The notes beneath the pieces were generated by a model. That model was given only the letters and a program-made list of their open reading frames with translations, had not been told where the DNA came from and searched no databases. Positions 9,726 to 18,007 of a stretch of 64,000 bases of DNA are shown here, in pieces. This DNA comes from Polynucleobacter necessarius. Lineage in GTDB: Bacteria; Pseudomonadota; Gammaproteobacteria; Burkholderiales; Burkholderiaceae. How positions within the stretch are numbered: position 1 is the first letter of the stretch; each line of letters starts with the position of its first letter. Both the position numbers and the translations under genes were made by a program. The stretch lies in contig NZ_LT606949.1 of the NCBI RefSeq assembly GCF_900095215.1, forward strand, positions 1,608,949 to 1,672,948, read 5' to 3'.

Positions 9726-11166
9726 ATTACTATCGAATCTCAAACCTCCAGCACTCCCGGCGCAGAAGTCCTTAGACGTCGCAGCTTTGCCATCATCTCT
9801 CACCAAGATGCGGGTAAAACGACGCTTACAGAAAAATTATCGCTTTATGCGGGAGCCATTTAAATCGCAGGTAGCGTTAAAGCTCGCAAGGCGAGTCGTC
9901 ATGCCCCCTCTGACTGGATGGAGATTGAAAAGCAACGGGGCATTTCTGTAGCAAGCTCTGTGATGCAAATGGAATATCGTGATTGCATCATTAATTTATT
10001 AGACACTCCAGGACACCAAGACTTTTCGGAAGACACCTATCGAGTACTAACCGCCGCGGATTCCGCCCTCATGGTGATCGACGCCGCTAACGGCGTTGAG
10101 TCTCAAACATTGCGCCCGCTTGAAGTGTGCCGTGCTCGCAATACACCTATCGTCCCCTTCATTAGCAAGATGGACCGTGAGGTTAAGCCTCCCATGGAAT
10201 TAATGGATGAGATTGAAACCGCTCTCGGCATTGAAGTGGTTCCATTTACTTGGCCAGTGGGCGTGGGTAAATCTTTTGCTGGCGTAATTGATATCGCCAA
10301 CTGACGCATGAGAATGTTCAAAGCAGGCGAAGATCGCGTTACCGAAGACTCCCATGCGGTGGTTGATATCAATGATCCAGCCCTTAAAGAGCGTCTAGGC
10401 ACTGACCTAGAAAACGCATTGGCTGAAGTGGAGCGTATCAAGGAAGCAATGCCAGCATTTGATCTTGCAGCCTTCTTGGCCGGACGACAGTCGCCTGTCT
10501 TCTTTGGTTCCGCTATCAATAATTTTGGCGTGCGTGAGATTCTCAATACCTTGGTTGAGTTGGCGCCATCGTCTGGCTCACGCAAAGCCTTGCGGCGCGA
10601 AGTAAGTCCTGCCGAAAATAAATTCTCAGCGGTGGTGTTTAAGATTCAAGCCAATATGGATTCAGCACATCGCGACCGAGTAGCTTTTGTAAGAATTTGT
10701 TCTGGTCACTTTCAGCGTGGCATGAAACTCAAAATTTGCCGCATGGTTGGGTCTCCAGATCCCCTGCGCTCAAAACAATTACGCACTGGGCTAATGCAAT
10801 TAGGTGCAGAGGACGCCATTCAGGTCTTTAGGCCAATGGCTGGTGGCACTATGTTGCTGGGCGCCTTTGGGCAACTCCAATTTGAGGTGGTTAGTCATCG
10901 CCTCCAAACTGAATATGGCGCAGCAGTACGTCTATTGCCTACTCGCTATAGCTTGACTCGCTGGGTTAGTTCAGACGACCCGGTGGCACTGAAAAAATTT
11001 ACTCAAGAAAACATCCATCGCATGGCGGAAGATGTCGTGGGAGCATCAGTCTTCTTGGCGTCGCATAAATCTGAATTAGATGTTGCCCAACAACGCTGAG
11101 AATCAATGCAATTGCATGCGCTGAGAGAGCACGCCGGCCTACTTTATCAGTCAGATTTAGCGGGCT
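9726..11166 (+). pseudogene. prfC: Peptide chain release factor 3, multiply disrupted
   Basis: Relic of the GTPase that recycles RF1/RF2 from the ribosome. The frame holds the G domain ([29 protein letters not shown]) and downstream elongation-factor-like domains. It is broken by TAA at about 9858 (Gln expected in GAIQIAG), TGA at 10302-10304 before RMRMFKAGED, and TGA at 11097-11099 (Trp expected), after which HALREHAGLLYQSDL still aligns. In addition about 70 codons are missing between GMKLKICRM and DPLRSKQL, in frame. No ATG/GTG/TTG start is present; the frame is closed by TAG at 9717. A TATAAT at 9690-9695 may be the old promoter. Non-functional. Confidence 0.93.
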
Positions 11167-11405
11167 AACTTCGCCTTGCAATCAAATACCACCACCATCT
11201 GAGTATCGCTACTTCTAAACGAAGCGGTCTTGCCATATTGCTCACAATACGCACTCGCCTTCGTGCTTAATTGCTCAATTGAATCGCCACTACTGTTTAG
11301 AAAAGTAACATGATGAGCATCAGAGGCATCCGTGTAGACAGCGGCGCATGAAGCTAAAGCCAAAACACTAGCGCCCAAGATTAGAAACTTTACTAACGCC
11401 ACCAT
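11157..11405 (-). CDS. Small predicted lipoprotein
   Basis: An 82-residue protein with a lipoprotein signal: MVALVKFLILGASVLALAS followed by the lipobox Cys, giving a mature chain of about 62 residues anchored to a membrane. The rest (AVYTDASDAHHVTFLNSSG … FDCKAKLAR) has two further Cys that could form a disulfide in the periplasm. I do not recognise a family. The 3' end overlaps the tail of the prfC relic by ten bases on the opposite strand. The start has a weak upstream purine stretch. It seems intact and has typical lipoprotein architecture, so I treat it as a real gene. Confidence 0.65.
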   Translation of the reverse strand: MVALVKFLILGASVLALASCAAVYTDASDAHHVTFLNSSGDSIEQLSTKASAYCEQYGKTASFRSSDTQMVVVFDCKAKLAR

Positions 11406-11429
11406 TGAAAAATCCTTTTATGCAGACTG

Positions 11430-11663
11430 TTATTTTCCCAAGCCCAGGCGCTCAATTAACTTGGCGCTAATCTTGCTGGCAAGCGGTCTATCAATAAAAA
11501 TACAAACAATCGCTACTGGATAAACCACAGACCAAACCTCGAGCCATACTCATAAAAAATTTTTCGCAAGCCCAACTCGTACCAATGTAGTGGCAAGCGT
11601 AATGCTAAGAGACATTCAAAAGCCAATTACAAAGGCAAAGACTAGATTGGGTACATTCATCAT
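11430..11663 (-). pseudogene. DUF2798-type small membrane protein with two internal stops
   Basis: Reading leftward from ATG 11663, a 78-codon frame gives two hydrophobic helices: MMNVPNLVFAFVIGF, then TGA, then MSLSITLATTLVRVGLAKNFL, then TGA, then VWLEVWSVVYPVAIV … KLIERLGLGK and a TAA. The overall shape and the closing DRPLASKI stretch resemble DUF2798 proteins (two TM helices, about 75 residues). Both stops are TGA at places where Trp would suit the helix, so two TGG-to-TGA transitions are likely. It fills what would otherwise be a 300-bp gap between the lipoprotein and a broken DMT exporter. The family assignment is from memory of its pattern. Confidence 0.6.
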
Positions 11664-11702
11664 GGCTACATCATAGCGGCTGTTGTATTGAATTAAATAG
11701 GA

Positions 11703-12570
11703 TTAATACGCCCTTTTCACCAGCATTCTTTTTCCCAGTATGACGGTTGATACAACCAAAACCGCAAAGACCAGATTCATCCCAGTCAGAGAATCGCCGA
11801 GCAAAATACTTGCTGCCACCAGAGTGCAGAATGGCTGAATTAATTGCACTTGGCTGACTCTTGCAATGCCACCTATCGCAAGACCCTCATACCAAAAGAA
11901 GAAGCCAAGAAACAGGGGAAATAGGCTGAGATACACGAAACTAGACCATGCCACTGCGCTAGCCTGAATATATTCAGGGTTGTAGGTCAAATAAGTCATC
12001 ACCAGATTTAAAGGCAAGGAAATAACCAATGCCCATGAAATCACCGCGCGAGGATTCATCTTTCTTGAAAGTTCGCCGCCCTCCACATAGCCGATGCATG
12101 CGCTGGTGCCACCCAAAACTAAAAGGCCATCAATATAAGTAAAGCCGCCCGAATTCTTTAATAGGGCATACAAAACAACTAGGCCAGCACCCAATAGAGA
12201 TACAAACCAAAAACCCAAATAGGGTCGCGCTTTAAAACGCAGCACCCCAATCACTGTCGTTGCCAGCGGCATCATTCCCAAAATAACAGCGCCATGCGAA
12301 GAAGAGCCTTGGGTCATTGCGACAGTAGTAAAGATGGGACAGCCAAATACAACGCCAAGGGCTATCACTAAACACTTCACAAAATCAACCTTGGATGGCA
12401 TAGCCTCTTGTTTGTAGACAAGATAGGCAATGCCACCAACCCCGCTAAGCTTGCTCTACCAAAGGCAATAAAGTAGGGGGTAAAGCTTAAAACAGCGATC
12501 TTACTCACTGGCAGCGTTAAACTAAAAAAAAATAAGAATGCCTATAAAGTCGATCGGCGGGCTGTAATAC
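11703..12570 (-). pseudogene. EamA/DMT-family permease, frameshifted near the N-terminus
   Basis: The 232-residue open frame ending at 11703 has eight hydrophobic segments and EamA hallmarks (GMMPLATTVIG, SVQLIQPF-like VQLIQPFCTLVAA). It starts late, at ATG 12401. Upstream in another frame lie the missing first helices (GILIFFSLTLPVSKIAV and YFIAFGRASLAGLVALPIL), ending at a junction near 12402-12425, so a one- or two-base change separates them. No clean start codon is found for the N-terminal part before about 12570. Substrate unknown; the family exports amino acids, metabolites or drugs. Divergent from the MOSC relic. Confidence 0.75.
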
Positions 12571-12583
12571 GCAAGTACTGCTT

Positions 12584-13085
12584 ATGAAAATCAACGCCTC
12601 TATTCAAGCTATTTATCTTGCCGCTTCTGCTGGCGCCCCGATGCGATCTGTAGAAAATATCAAAATCAACTCGGGCATTGGTATTGAAGGTGATCGATAT
12701 GCGCTAGGAACGGGAGCGTATTCCACAACGGAGCCAATTAAAGTTCGCCATATTAGTCTCATCGCCTTGTCGGGCATTGAGACGGCAAACGACTGGTTAA
12801 AACAGGCGATGCACCCACATTTGATACTTCTGAAACACGTCGCAATATCGTCCTAGCGGGCATTACAGTCACCGAACTCAATAACCCAGTGGAACGGCGA
12901 TTCCAGTTTGGCAAGCTTTGGCTGCGGCGTACAGAGCTTTGCGCGCCCTGCGAAAGACCTGCGCAACTCCTCGGTAGACAAAGCTTCATGGAGGCATTTG
13001 AAGGGAACGGGGGATTCGCGCCGCAGTTCTAGATTCCGGAATCCTGACTATCGGCGATAAATTATGTTTAGAGGGTGACAAATGA
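12584..13085 (+). pseudogene. MOSC-domain protein, two frameshifts
   Basis: MOSC domains bind sulfur transferred from molybdenum-cofactor sulfurases or carry reductase activity. ATG 12584 opens a normal N-terminus (IYLAASAGAPM, GIGIEGDRYA), then loses frame near 12803-12808. The next part (DTSETRRNIVLAGITVTELN, FGKLWLRRTELCAPCERP with the conserved Cys) sits in another frame, and a five-G run near 13010 shifts it again to GIRAAVLDSGILTIGDKL and the stop at 13083-13085. That stop overlaps the ATG of the following GNAT gene, so the two were once translationally coupled. Both lesions must be repaired to give a full product. Confidence 0.85.
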
Positions 13086-13477
13086 TTGAATTTCGCGACA
13101 ATGCCGCACTCACGGCCGAGCAGGCTATTGCTCTTTATCAGCGCTCCACCCTTGGAGAGCGTCGACCAATTGATAACGTTCAGACATTTGAGGCTATGAT
13201 CAAAAATGCCACCCTTACTATTACCGCGTGGGATGGTGAAACATTGGTAGGCATTTCTAGATCCTTAACTGACTTTGCCTATGTCGCCTATCTCGCAGAC
13301 CTGGCAGTTGATCAGCAATATCAACGCTCAGGAATCGGTAAACAGTTAATTGAAGAAATCAAATCTCGCCTTGGTCCAGAATGCATGATCGTGCTACTGG
13401 CAGCGCCCAAAGCAAACGAATACTACGAACATATAGGCTGCGAACATAATCCGCACGCTTGGCCCCTGAAAAAATAA
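13082..13477 (+). CDS. GNAT-family N-acetyltransferase
   Basis: A 131-residue GCN5-related acetyltransferase that would move an acetyl group from acetyl-CoA to an unknown amine. The acetyl-CoA pyrophosphate loop is clear (DLAVDQQYQRSGIGKQLIEEI, with the Q/RxxGxG/A core), preceded by the WDGETLVGISRSL strand pair and followed by LLAAPKANEYYEHIGC, the Tyr-bearing motif B. The ATG overlaps the stop of the MOSC relic (ATGA). No strong SD of its own is seen, so ribosomes may have arrived from the upstream gene, which is now broken. The frame itself is intact. Confidence 0.85.
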   Translation: MIEFRDNAALTAEQAIALYQRSTLGERRPIDNVQTFEAMIKNATLTITAWDGETLVGISRSLTDFAYVAYLADLAVDQQYQRSGIGKQLIEEIKSRLGPECMIVLLAAPKANEYYEHIGCEHNPHAWPLKK

Positions 13478-13498
13478 TTAAGTCTTTATCATTGCCGC

Positions 13499-14143
13499 AT
13501 GACTATTGCTCGATTTTGTTTAGTTCGCCACGGCGAAACTGACTGGAATGCGGCTCGTCGCCTACAAGGCCACACGGATATTGAACTAAATACTCGCGGC
13601 CTAGCTCAAGCCAGGCAAATGGCACACGCTCTAAAAAAAATCTATTTGCAATTTGATGTTTTATATACCAGCGATCTTCAGCGAGCCGCAAAAACCGCTC
13701 AAGCTATTGAAGAATTATTTAATGTCTCTGCAATTCAAAATGCCGCATTAAGAGAGCGTCATCTTGGTGCGCCACAAGGACTCACCACTGATGAAGCTCC
13801 AGCGCGCGAACCTGAACTCTGGAAATTCCATGTGAGCAGAAATATTGAAGAGAATTTGCGCGATGGTGAAAGCATTCAGCAATTTTCACAGCGCATCGAA
13901 ACCGCGCTTAATCAAATTCGCGCTCAGCATTTTGGAAAAACCATTTTGCCAGTAAGTCATGGTGGCGCATTAGACATGATGTACAGAATTGCAAGCAAGC
14001 AACCGCTCCATGCTGAAAAAGCAGTATCTGTACCCAATGTCTCTCTTAACTGGATCAGCCATGACGGACTTACATGGCAAGTTGATAGCTGGGCGGATAC
14101 GCGCCACTTAGAAGATTCGGCTCTAGACAATTTAGACCTCTAA
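13499..14143 (+). CDS. Histidine phosphatase (phosphoglycerate-mutase-like)
   Basis: A 214-residue enzyme of the branch-2-free histidine phosphatase superfamily. The catalytic RHGE motif is at residues 10-13 (VRHGETDWN), with the second Arg in SDLQRAAKTAQ and the second catalytic His in VSHGGALD near residue 159. These residues make and resolve a phosphohistidine. It may act on phosphoglycerate-like or alpha-ribazole-type substrates; the sequence does not decide. It follows the GNAT gene by 21 bases and precedes the mipA relic. Intact and of normal length. Confidence 0.88.
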   Translation: MTIARFCLVRHGETDWNAARRLQGHTDIELNTRGLAQARQMAHALKKIYLQFDVLYTSDLQRAAKTAQAIEELFNVSAIQNAALRERHLGAPQGLTTDEAPAREPELWKFHVSRNIEENLRDGESIQQFSQRIETALNQIRAQHFGKTILPVSHGGALDMMYRIASKQPLHAEKAVSVPNVSLNWISHDGLTWQVDSWADTRHLEDSALDNLDL

Positions 14144-14175
14144 CGCCTTTGTCTTGCGGGGCTTATCATGCACCC

Positions 14176-14945
14176 ATGAAAATCATTGCTCGCATAGCAG
14201 CTCTTTTGGCGATTTATACCATATGCACATCGTCCAACGCAATGGATGATGTACCGGACGGATTTCCTGACCACATTGTTGGTGACGTCGGTGTCGCCAT
14301 ATACACCTCCAACCTTCACATCGGGACCGAAGGGATGCAGTCTTTTGCATTGCCCTATGCGTTTCCGAATTACAAACGAGCATTTATTCGGATCGATGAA
14401 GTAAGCATCAAAACACTCAAAATGGGCTATGGCTACCTTGAAGTCATCGGCAAAATTAATTTAGACAACTACAAAGTCAAGTCGCCATTCAACGGTAACT
14501 CCATTAACCGCAGCGACCCAATACCTCTTGGCATCGGGACATTTCACGAAACACCTATTGGTGGTTTTTTCGTGAATGCTTATCACGACTTCGGCAAATC
14601 TAAAGGCGCGCTATATGAGTTTTCATATTTCGCAGAGATAGAAACATTTAAAAAGTAGTTCTGTATCCGCAACTAGGAATTGAAAGACAATCTAGTCAAT
14701 ACGCAAATTACTACTATGGAATAAACCCCGCGGAGTCTGCGCTTACAGGCTATAACGCTTATACGGCGCCTGCGACAAATAACCTATTAGCAGGCGTGAT
14801 GATTGAAATTCCCGTTGTAGAAAACTGGTACGTCAACATTTACGGCAAACGAAAATGGATTGGCGGAGGAATCAATAACAGCCCCGTCATGAATCGCTCA
14901 TTCCAAGATAACGTCCTTATGGCTTTGGCATACCGATTTAAATAA
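14176..14945 (+). pseudogene. MipA/OmpV-family outer-membrane protein, frameshifted
   Basis: ATG 14176 encodes a signal peptide (MKIIARIAALLAIYTICTSSNA) and the first half of a beta-barrel of the MipA/OmpV family (murein-hydrolase scaffold or outer-membrane protein): GDVGVAIYTSN, NYKRAFIRIDE, GYGYLEVIGKIN. The frame ends at 14658. The other half continues one frame over, from VVLYPQLGIERQ to the C-terminal LMALAYRFK, whose last aromatic-Lys end suits an outer-membrane barrel, and stops at 14945. The break is an A5 run at 14650-14654; a sixth A would restore it. Single lesion, very recent. A hairpin terminator follows. Confidence 0.85.
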
Positions 14946-14954
14946 TCAGCAATA

Positions 14955-14980
14955 AATAAGCCGCCAGAAGGTGGCTTATT
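14955..14980. terminator. Strong hairpin after the mipA relic
   Basis: AATAAGCCGCC at 14955-14965 pairs with GGTGGCTTATT at 14970-14980 (11 bp, one G-U) around a four-base loop. The T tract on either side is poor, but the stem lies exactly after the mipA stop and also after the minus-strand small gene at 15019, so it may end both transcripts. Confidence 0.55.
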
Positions 14981-15018
14981 GTGTTTGAATTTACTTTGCA
15001 GGATGAAGTTTGTTTTAT

Positions 15019-15186
15019 TTAATCTGACACACAAAACGCAACAATCACATCGGCAAAGCTTAAGTAACGTGAGTTGCTTTTTCTAAAGCCGTCAATTTCA
15101 GCAGCCAAAGGCGACGTAGCGCCCTTAAAGCCTGCATCTTCATACCCAGGATGATATGAAGCCTCTTCAACAAATTTGTTCGTCAT
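15019..15186 (-). CDS. Small hypothetical protein (55 aa) downstream of the glycine riboswitch
   Basis: A 56-codon frame from ATG 15186 to TAA 15019-15021, with AAGG about eight bases before the start. The product begins MTNKFVEEASYHPGYEDAG and ends FADVIVAFCVSD; it is acidic at the front with a short hydrophobic tail. I recognise no family. Its interest is position: it is the first frame behind the tandem glycine riboswitch on the same strand. It may be a real small protein, or chance coding in the space left after the original riboswitch-controlled gene was lost. Coding status is uncertain. Confidence 0.4.
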   Translation of the reverse strand: MTNKFVEEASYHPGYEDAGFKGATSPLAAEIDGFRKSNSRYLSFADVIVAFCVSD

Positions 15187-15360
15187 ATATTTACCTTAAT
15201 TAATTAGCACCCAAAATGAAATGCATTGCGGGGAAAGTGGATTTAAAACCGCAACAGCGGCACAATCAGAATAGGCGAACTATTGAATCGAAATGCGCAT
15301 AGAGACTCTCACAAAGCAGCCCATCATTAACGAAGCAAAGCTACGCCGATGGATGCCGCT

Positions 15361-15550
15361 CCCCCTGTCCTTGATACCTGAGAGATTCACTCTAAGCGTG
15401 GCTTAGAGCTTGCTCCTTCGGTGCACCATAACGATGGTGACTCCCCAGACGGCTATTTAGGATAAGCAGTACCTTCCTGGTGGATACCTGAGCATTCATG
15501 GGAGTTTGCGCATTCCGTGGAGGGAAATCCCTCGATCCCCCGCTTCACGC
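15361..15550 (-). promoter_or_regulatory. Tandem glycine riboswitch
   Basis: Read on the minus strand, the 3' aptamer (about 15361-15455) shows the glycine-riboswitch core: GGGGAGTC, ACCGAAGGAGCAAG, then a hairpin and GAATCTCTCAGGTATC-AAGGACAG. A second, less perfect copy lies 5' of it (about 15466-15550) with ACGGAATGCGCAA and GAATGCTCAGGTATCC. Two adjacent aptamers are the usual arrangement. Such riboswitches normally turn on glycine cleavage genes or Na+/amino-acid symporters. Here neither follows: only a 55-residue unknown frame lies downstream. Confidence 0.9.
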
Positions 15551-15552
15551 AA

Positions 15553-15581
15553 ATTATAGCTTGCTGATAGTTTTATCAAAC
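15553..15581 (-). promoter_or_regulatory. Promoter for the glycine riboswitch
   Basis: On the minus strand, a perfect TATAAT (15553-15558) lies three bases before the riboswitch region, with TTGATA (15574-15579) 15 bp upstream as a possible -35. It overlaps the last codons of the old TSUP frame. The promoter looks intact, so the orphan leader is probably still transcribed. Confidence 0.55.
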
Positions 15582-15619
15582 TAGTGATTTATACCAATCT
15601 GAGCTTAAAAAGACATGCC

Positions 15620-16406
15620 TCAAATGCATGCGCCCGCAATCAACATCACCAACTCCATGAGCAATAACAATTTCTGCTCCGGCAATGCCAAAACAATCTT
15701 CTTGGAAAAAATAGAGCCAACCAAAACACAACTCCCGATACGCAACCCCTGAGCAATAGCCATCAGATTCAAAAAAACCGAGCCAATGAAAGGTAATGTC
15801 CTTGGTAAAAAGAATTGACAGGGTGCTGGCTGCCTCTGTACCCAAGAAAGCGCCTTTGCTTAAGCCATACGCCAGAAAAAAAGTGTGTTGATAGCGCCTG
15901 TTGTGGCCACAATGTCTGTCAAATAACCAATAGCAGCGCCAACCCAGCCCATTTGCCAAAGCTTTAAATAAAAAATTCTTCTGACGCATCCAACGACGAA
16001 TTGGAATCAGCAAGATTAGAAAGGCTCCTAACGCCATCTCTATTAGACGCTCATCAAGCCGAACTAAAGTGTTCACACCCAAGATAGTGAATGGTATCGC
16101 CGTCAGACTATATACAAAACAGGGGCGCCACTGAATAACACTCCACCACAAAAAAATTCGCGAGAGATTGGCAACGGTCGCAACCAAAGCGATCACAGGG
16201 ATCGCTTGAATGAGTCCGTAAAAATACACCAGGGCAGGCATCAAGATAATAGCGGTACCAAAACCAATAACGCCACCCAAAACCCCAGCACCCATGCCAA
16301 ATACACCAAGGACTAGGGCCTGAATCATGAACTCAAACAAGTTTGGTAATCTGAAGTAAATTTCGAAAAAAGTTAGCGCTCCTGACAATCTAAAGGCATC
16401 TCCCAT
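15620..16406 (-). pseudogene. TSUP (TauE/SafE) family permease, three frameshifts
   Basis: An apparent 276-residue frame hides three shifts. The first half is normal TSUP (MGAGVLGGVIGFGTAIILMPAL, then ERLIEMALGAFLILLIP). From about 15957 to 15882 the shown frame is nonsense, whereas the next frame reads GWVGAAIGYLTDIVATTG. Normal frame resumes at FFLAYGLSKGAFLGTEAAS after an A7 run (15876-15882), and is lost again at another A7 run (15771-15777); the true continuation LNLMAIAQ … MLIAGAC ends at 15620-15622. TSUP proteins carry sulfite, organosulfonates or other small anions. Two of the shifts partly compensate, so a long open frame survives by chance. Confidence 0.8.
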
Positions 16407-16488
16407 AAAAGCTTGCCCTGACTATAGTCACAATTCACGCCCACGGGCGATGTTGTGCTCGCAAGACAGCCCACTAAAAGCAAGACAA

Positions 16489-17390
16489 TCAAAGTTGTAG
16501 CAAAAGTTTGGATGAATTTTTAACAAGCTTCTTAATATCGCACTCGGTCACCCTTGCTGTACTAACAATAATGATCGCCATACCTATGACGGCTTTGAGT
16601 GTCAGTTGCTCGCCTAAAAACAAGGTGCCCCACAAAGTTCCAAAGACAGGAATGAGAAATGTCACGGTTAGAGCCGATGCAGCGCCTACATCCCTCATGA
16701 ATCGAAAATACAACAAATAAGCAATTCCGCTACAAAGAACGCCTATAGCAATAACGGCGCGCCATACTAACGCCGTTGGCTCGCTACGAATCGGAATAAA
16801 AAATAATGCGGGGATTAGCAAAATAGCCGAGGCTCACATACTGCCGTGTGCGTTATCAAAAGGCTCTACACCTTTAGATTTCTTCGCATAATTGCTCGCC
16901 AATCCATAGGAAAAAGCTGCTCCCAGCCCTAAAGCAATTGACTGATATGCGCTCGCATCAGCTGAAGTTGGCGATGTACCAAATAAAACTCCGACACCGC
17001 TCATCCCCAACAATAAACCCAGCCCACGCTTCATCTTAAATTTTTCATTGCCAATAAAAAGGCCAATGACAAATGCCCAAATAGGTGCCGGCGCATTTAG
17101 GATAGACAGCTGGGAAGTTGAGAAATTTAGAGCGGCAAATCCAAATAGCACAAATGGAAACGCTGAATTAAAGACGCCCATTATCAAATAATGCCGCCAA
17201 TGCCCTAGAAGATTTCTATTCTTTTTTTTAAATACAGCGCTAAGCAATATAGAAAGATGGCGGCCAATAGCACCCGCCCCTCAGCCAAATAGGCGGAGCC
17301 CAAAACGGGTGAGGCGATTCTTATAAATAGGAATGAACCACCCCAAATAGCAACCAACAAGAGAAGGCGAATAATGTCTGAAGAATTCAC
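16489..17390 (-). pseudogene. Second EamA/DMT-family permease, nonsense plus frameshift
   Basis: Reading from ATG 17390: MNSSDIIRLLLLVAIWGGSFLFIR opens a DMT transporter, and the frame is lost at an eight-base A/T run (17222-17229). One more A would restore it: LKK then KNRNLLGHWRHYLIMG. The middle section (APAPIWAFVIGLFIGNE) runs to an in-frame TGA at about 16831-16833 where Trp is expected (GSM-W-ASAILL), and the last helices follow in the same frame to 16489 (VTFLIPVFGTLWGTLFLGE). All ten helices can be traced, so loss is recent. With the broken exporter at 11703 this is the second DMT gene lost within 6 kb. Confidence 0.85.
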
Positions 17391-17413
17391 TATTCCATTC
17401 TAGCAACCGGAAA

Positions 17414-17440
17414 TGAAAAAACCACCCGAAGGTGGTTTTA
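17414..17440 (-). terminator. Rho-independent terminator of tRNA-Phe
   Basis: On the minus strand AAACCACC (17431-17438 side) and GGTGGTTT (17419-17426 side) form an 8-bp stem with a TTCG tetraloop, followed by a run of T. It lies 10 bases past the tRNA 3' end. The stable UUCG loop makes it a textbook terminator. Confidence 0.85.
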
Positions 17441-17448
17441 ATGTTTCT

Positions 17449-17524
17449 TGGTGGCCCGGGGCGGAATCGAACCACCGACACAAGGATTTTCAATCCTCTG
17501 CTCTACCGACTGAGCTACCAGGCC
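17449..17524 (-). tRNA. tRNA-Phe (GAA)
   Basis: The minus strand folds into a complete 76-base tRNA. The acceptor stem is GGCCTGG with CCGGGCC, the D arm holds AGCTCAGTCGGTAGAGC, and the anticodon loop TTGAAAA gives anticodon GAA. The T arm is GTGGTTCGATTCCGC and the 3' CCA is encoded. It is monocistronic, with a TATAAT before it and a UUCG terminator after it. Confidence 0.97.
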
Positions 17525-17534
17525 AAGAGCATTA

Positions 17535-17540
17535 ATTATA
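17535..17540 (-). promoter_or_regulatory. -10 box of tRNA-Phe
   Basis: A perfect TATAAT on the minus strand ends 11 bases before the mature tRNA 5' end, so transcription would begin a few bases upstream of it. No convincing -35 is seen at 16-18 bp. Confidence 0.55.
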
Positions 17541-17616
17541 GCGGAAGTGGGTTTTAAGCCTGGGAAATGTGTCTGCTGTGGCGCACTCTTGGGTAAATGC
17601 TGTAAAGCTTGGCTTA

Positions 17617-17657
17617 GTGGGGATGTTTCATCCTGCGGGACGGTAAGAGGTGGGATA
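17617..17657 (+). repeat. Imperfect direct repeat, copy A
   Basis: Shares with copy B (18556-18601) the ordered blocks GTG(G/A)GGATGTTT(C/A)ATCCTG, ACGGTA and AGGTGG(G)ATA. GGAT…ATCC can form a small hairpin. The copies are in the same orientation about 0.94 kb apart and bracket two small membrane-protein genes. Nature unknown: an old mobile-element footprint or a conserved RNA. Confidence 0.45.
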
Positions 17658-17662
17658 GAGGG

Positions 17663-18007
17663 TTACTTTCCAAACAAAGAGCTAACGCCACCAAACAAGC
17701 TGATTACGAACAATGCGGCTACCAGTATGGCAATGGCCTTGGCGAATATTGTTGCGAGCTTGTGTGAAGTATTGCCAGCGCAACGCCAGAGAGATACCGC
17801 CAACCAAAACTCGTAGGGAAGAACCAATAAAAACAGAACCGCTGAGCTTAAGGGGTCAACATTTGACATTTCAACCTTGCCGCTTAACATTCTGTCAGCG
17901 AGGATACTTGTGGCAACCATAACGGCTACATACCCAACAAAGCCAATTAAAGATGTCTTGCCAAGTGTCTCGTTACTGCCAAAAGCATTCTTAAAAAAAG
18001 TAAGCAT
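17663..18007 (-). CDS. Hypothetical inner-membrane protein
   Basis: A 114-residue protein started at ATG 18007 (MLTFFKNAFGSNETLG), chosen because AGAGG lies six bases upstream; a start nine codons earlier lacks this. Three hydrophobic stretches are visible: SLIGFVGYVAVMVATSIL, SSAVLFLLVLPYEFWLAVSLW and AIAILVAALFVISLFGG. The spacing resembles small four-helix-type membrane proteins, with a Trp-Arg-Cys motif after helix 2. I do not recognise a family or function. It sits alone, divergent from another small membrane protein at 18172, and between two imperfect repeats. Probably real, given the SD and clean hydrophobic pattern. Confidence 0.55.
   Translation of the reverse strand: MLTFFKNAFGSNETLGKTSLIGFVGYVAVMVATSILADRMLSGKVEMSNVDPLSSAVLFLLVLPYEFWLAVSLWRCAGNTSHKLATIFAKAIAILVAALFVISLFGGVSSLFGK

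Noticed and set aside
3953-17000. TGA read as tryptophan, since several internal TGA stops (prfC, DUF2798, the second DMT gene) fall where Trp is expected
   Set aside because: Other internal TGA codons sit at expected Gly or Leu positions (lpxO, livM), TAA and TAG also interrupt genes, and intact genes such as topB and atpF end with TGA. Ordinary TGG-to-TGA mutation explains the pattern.
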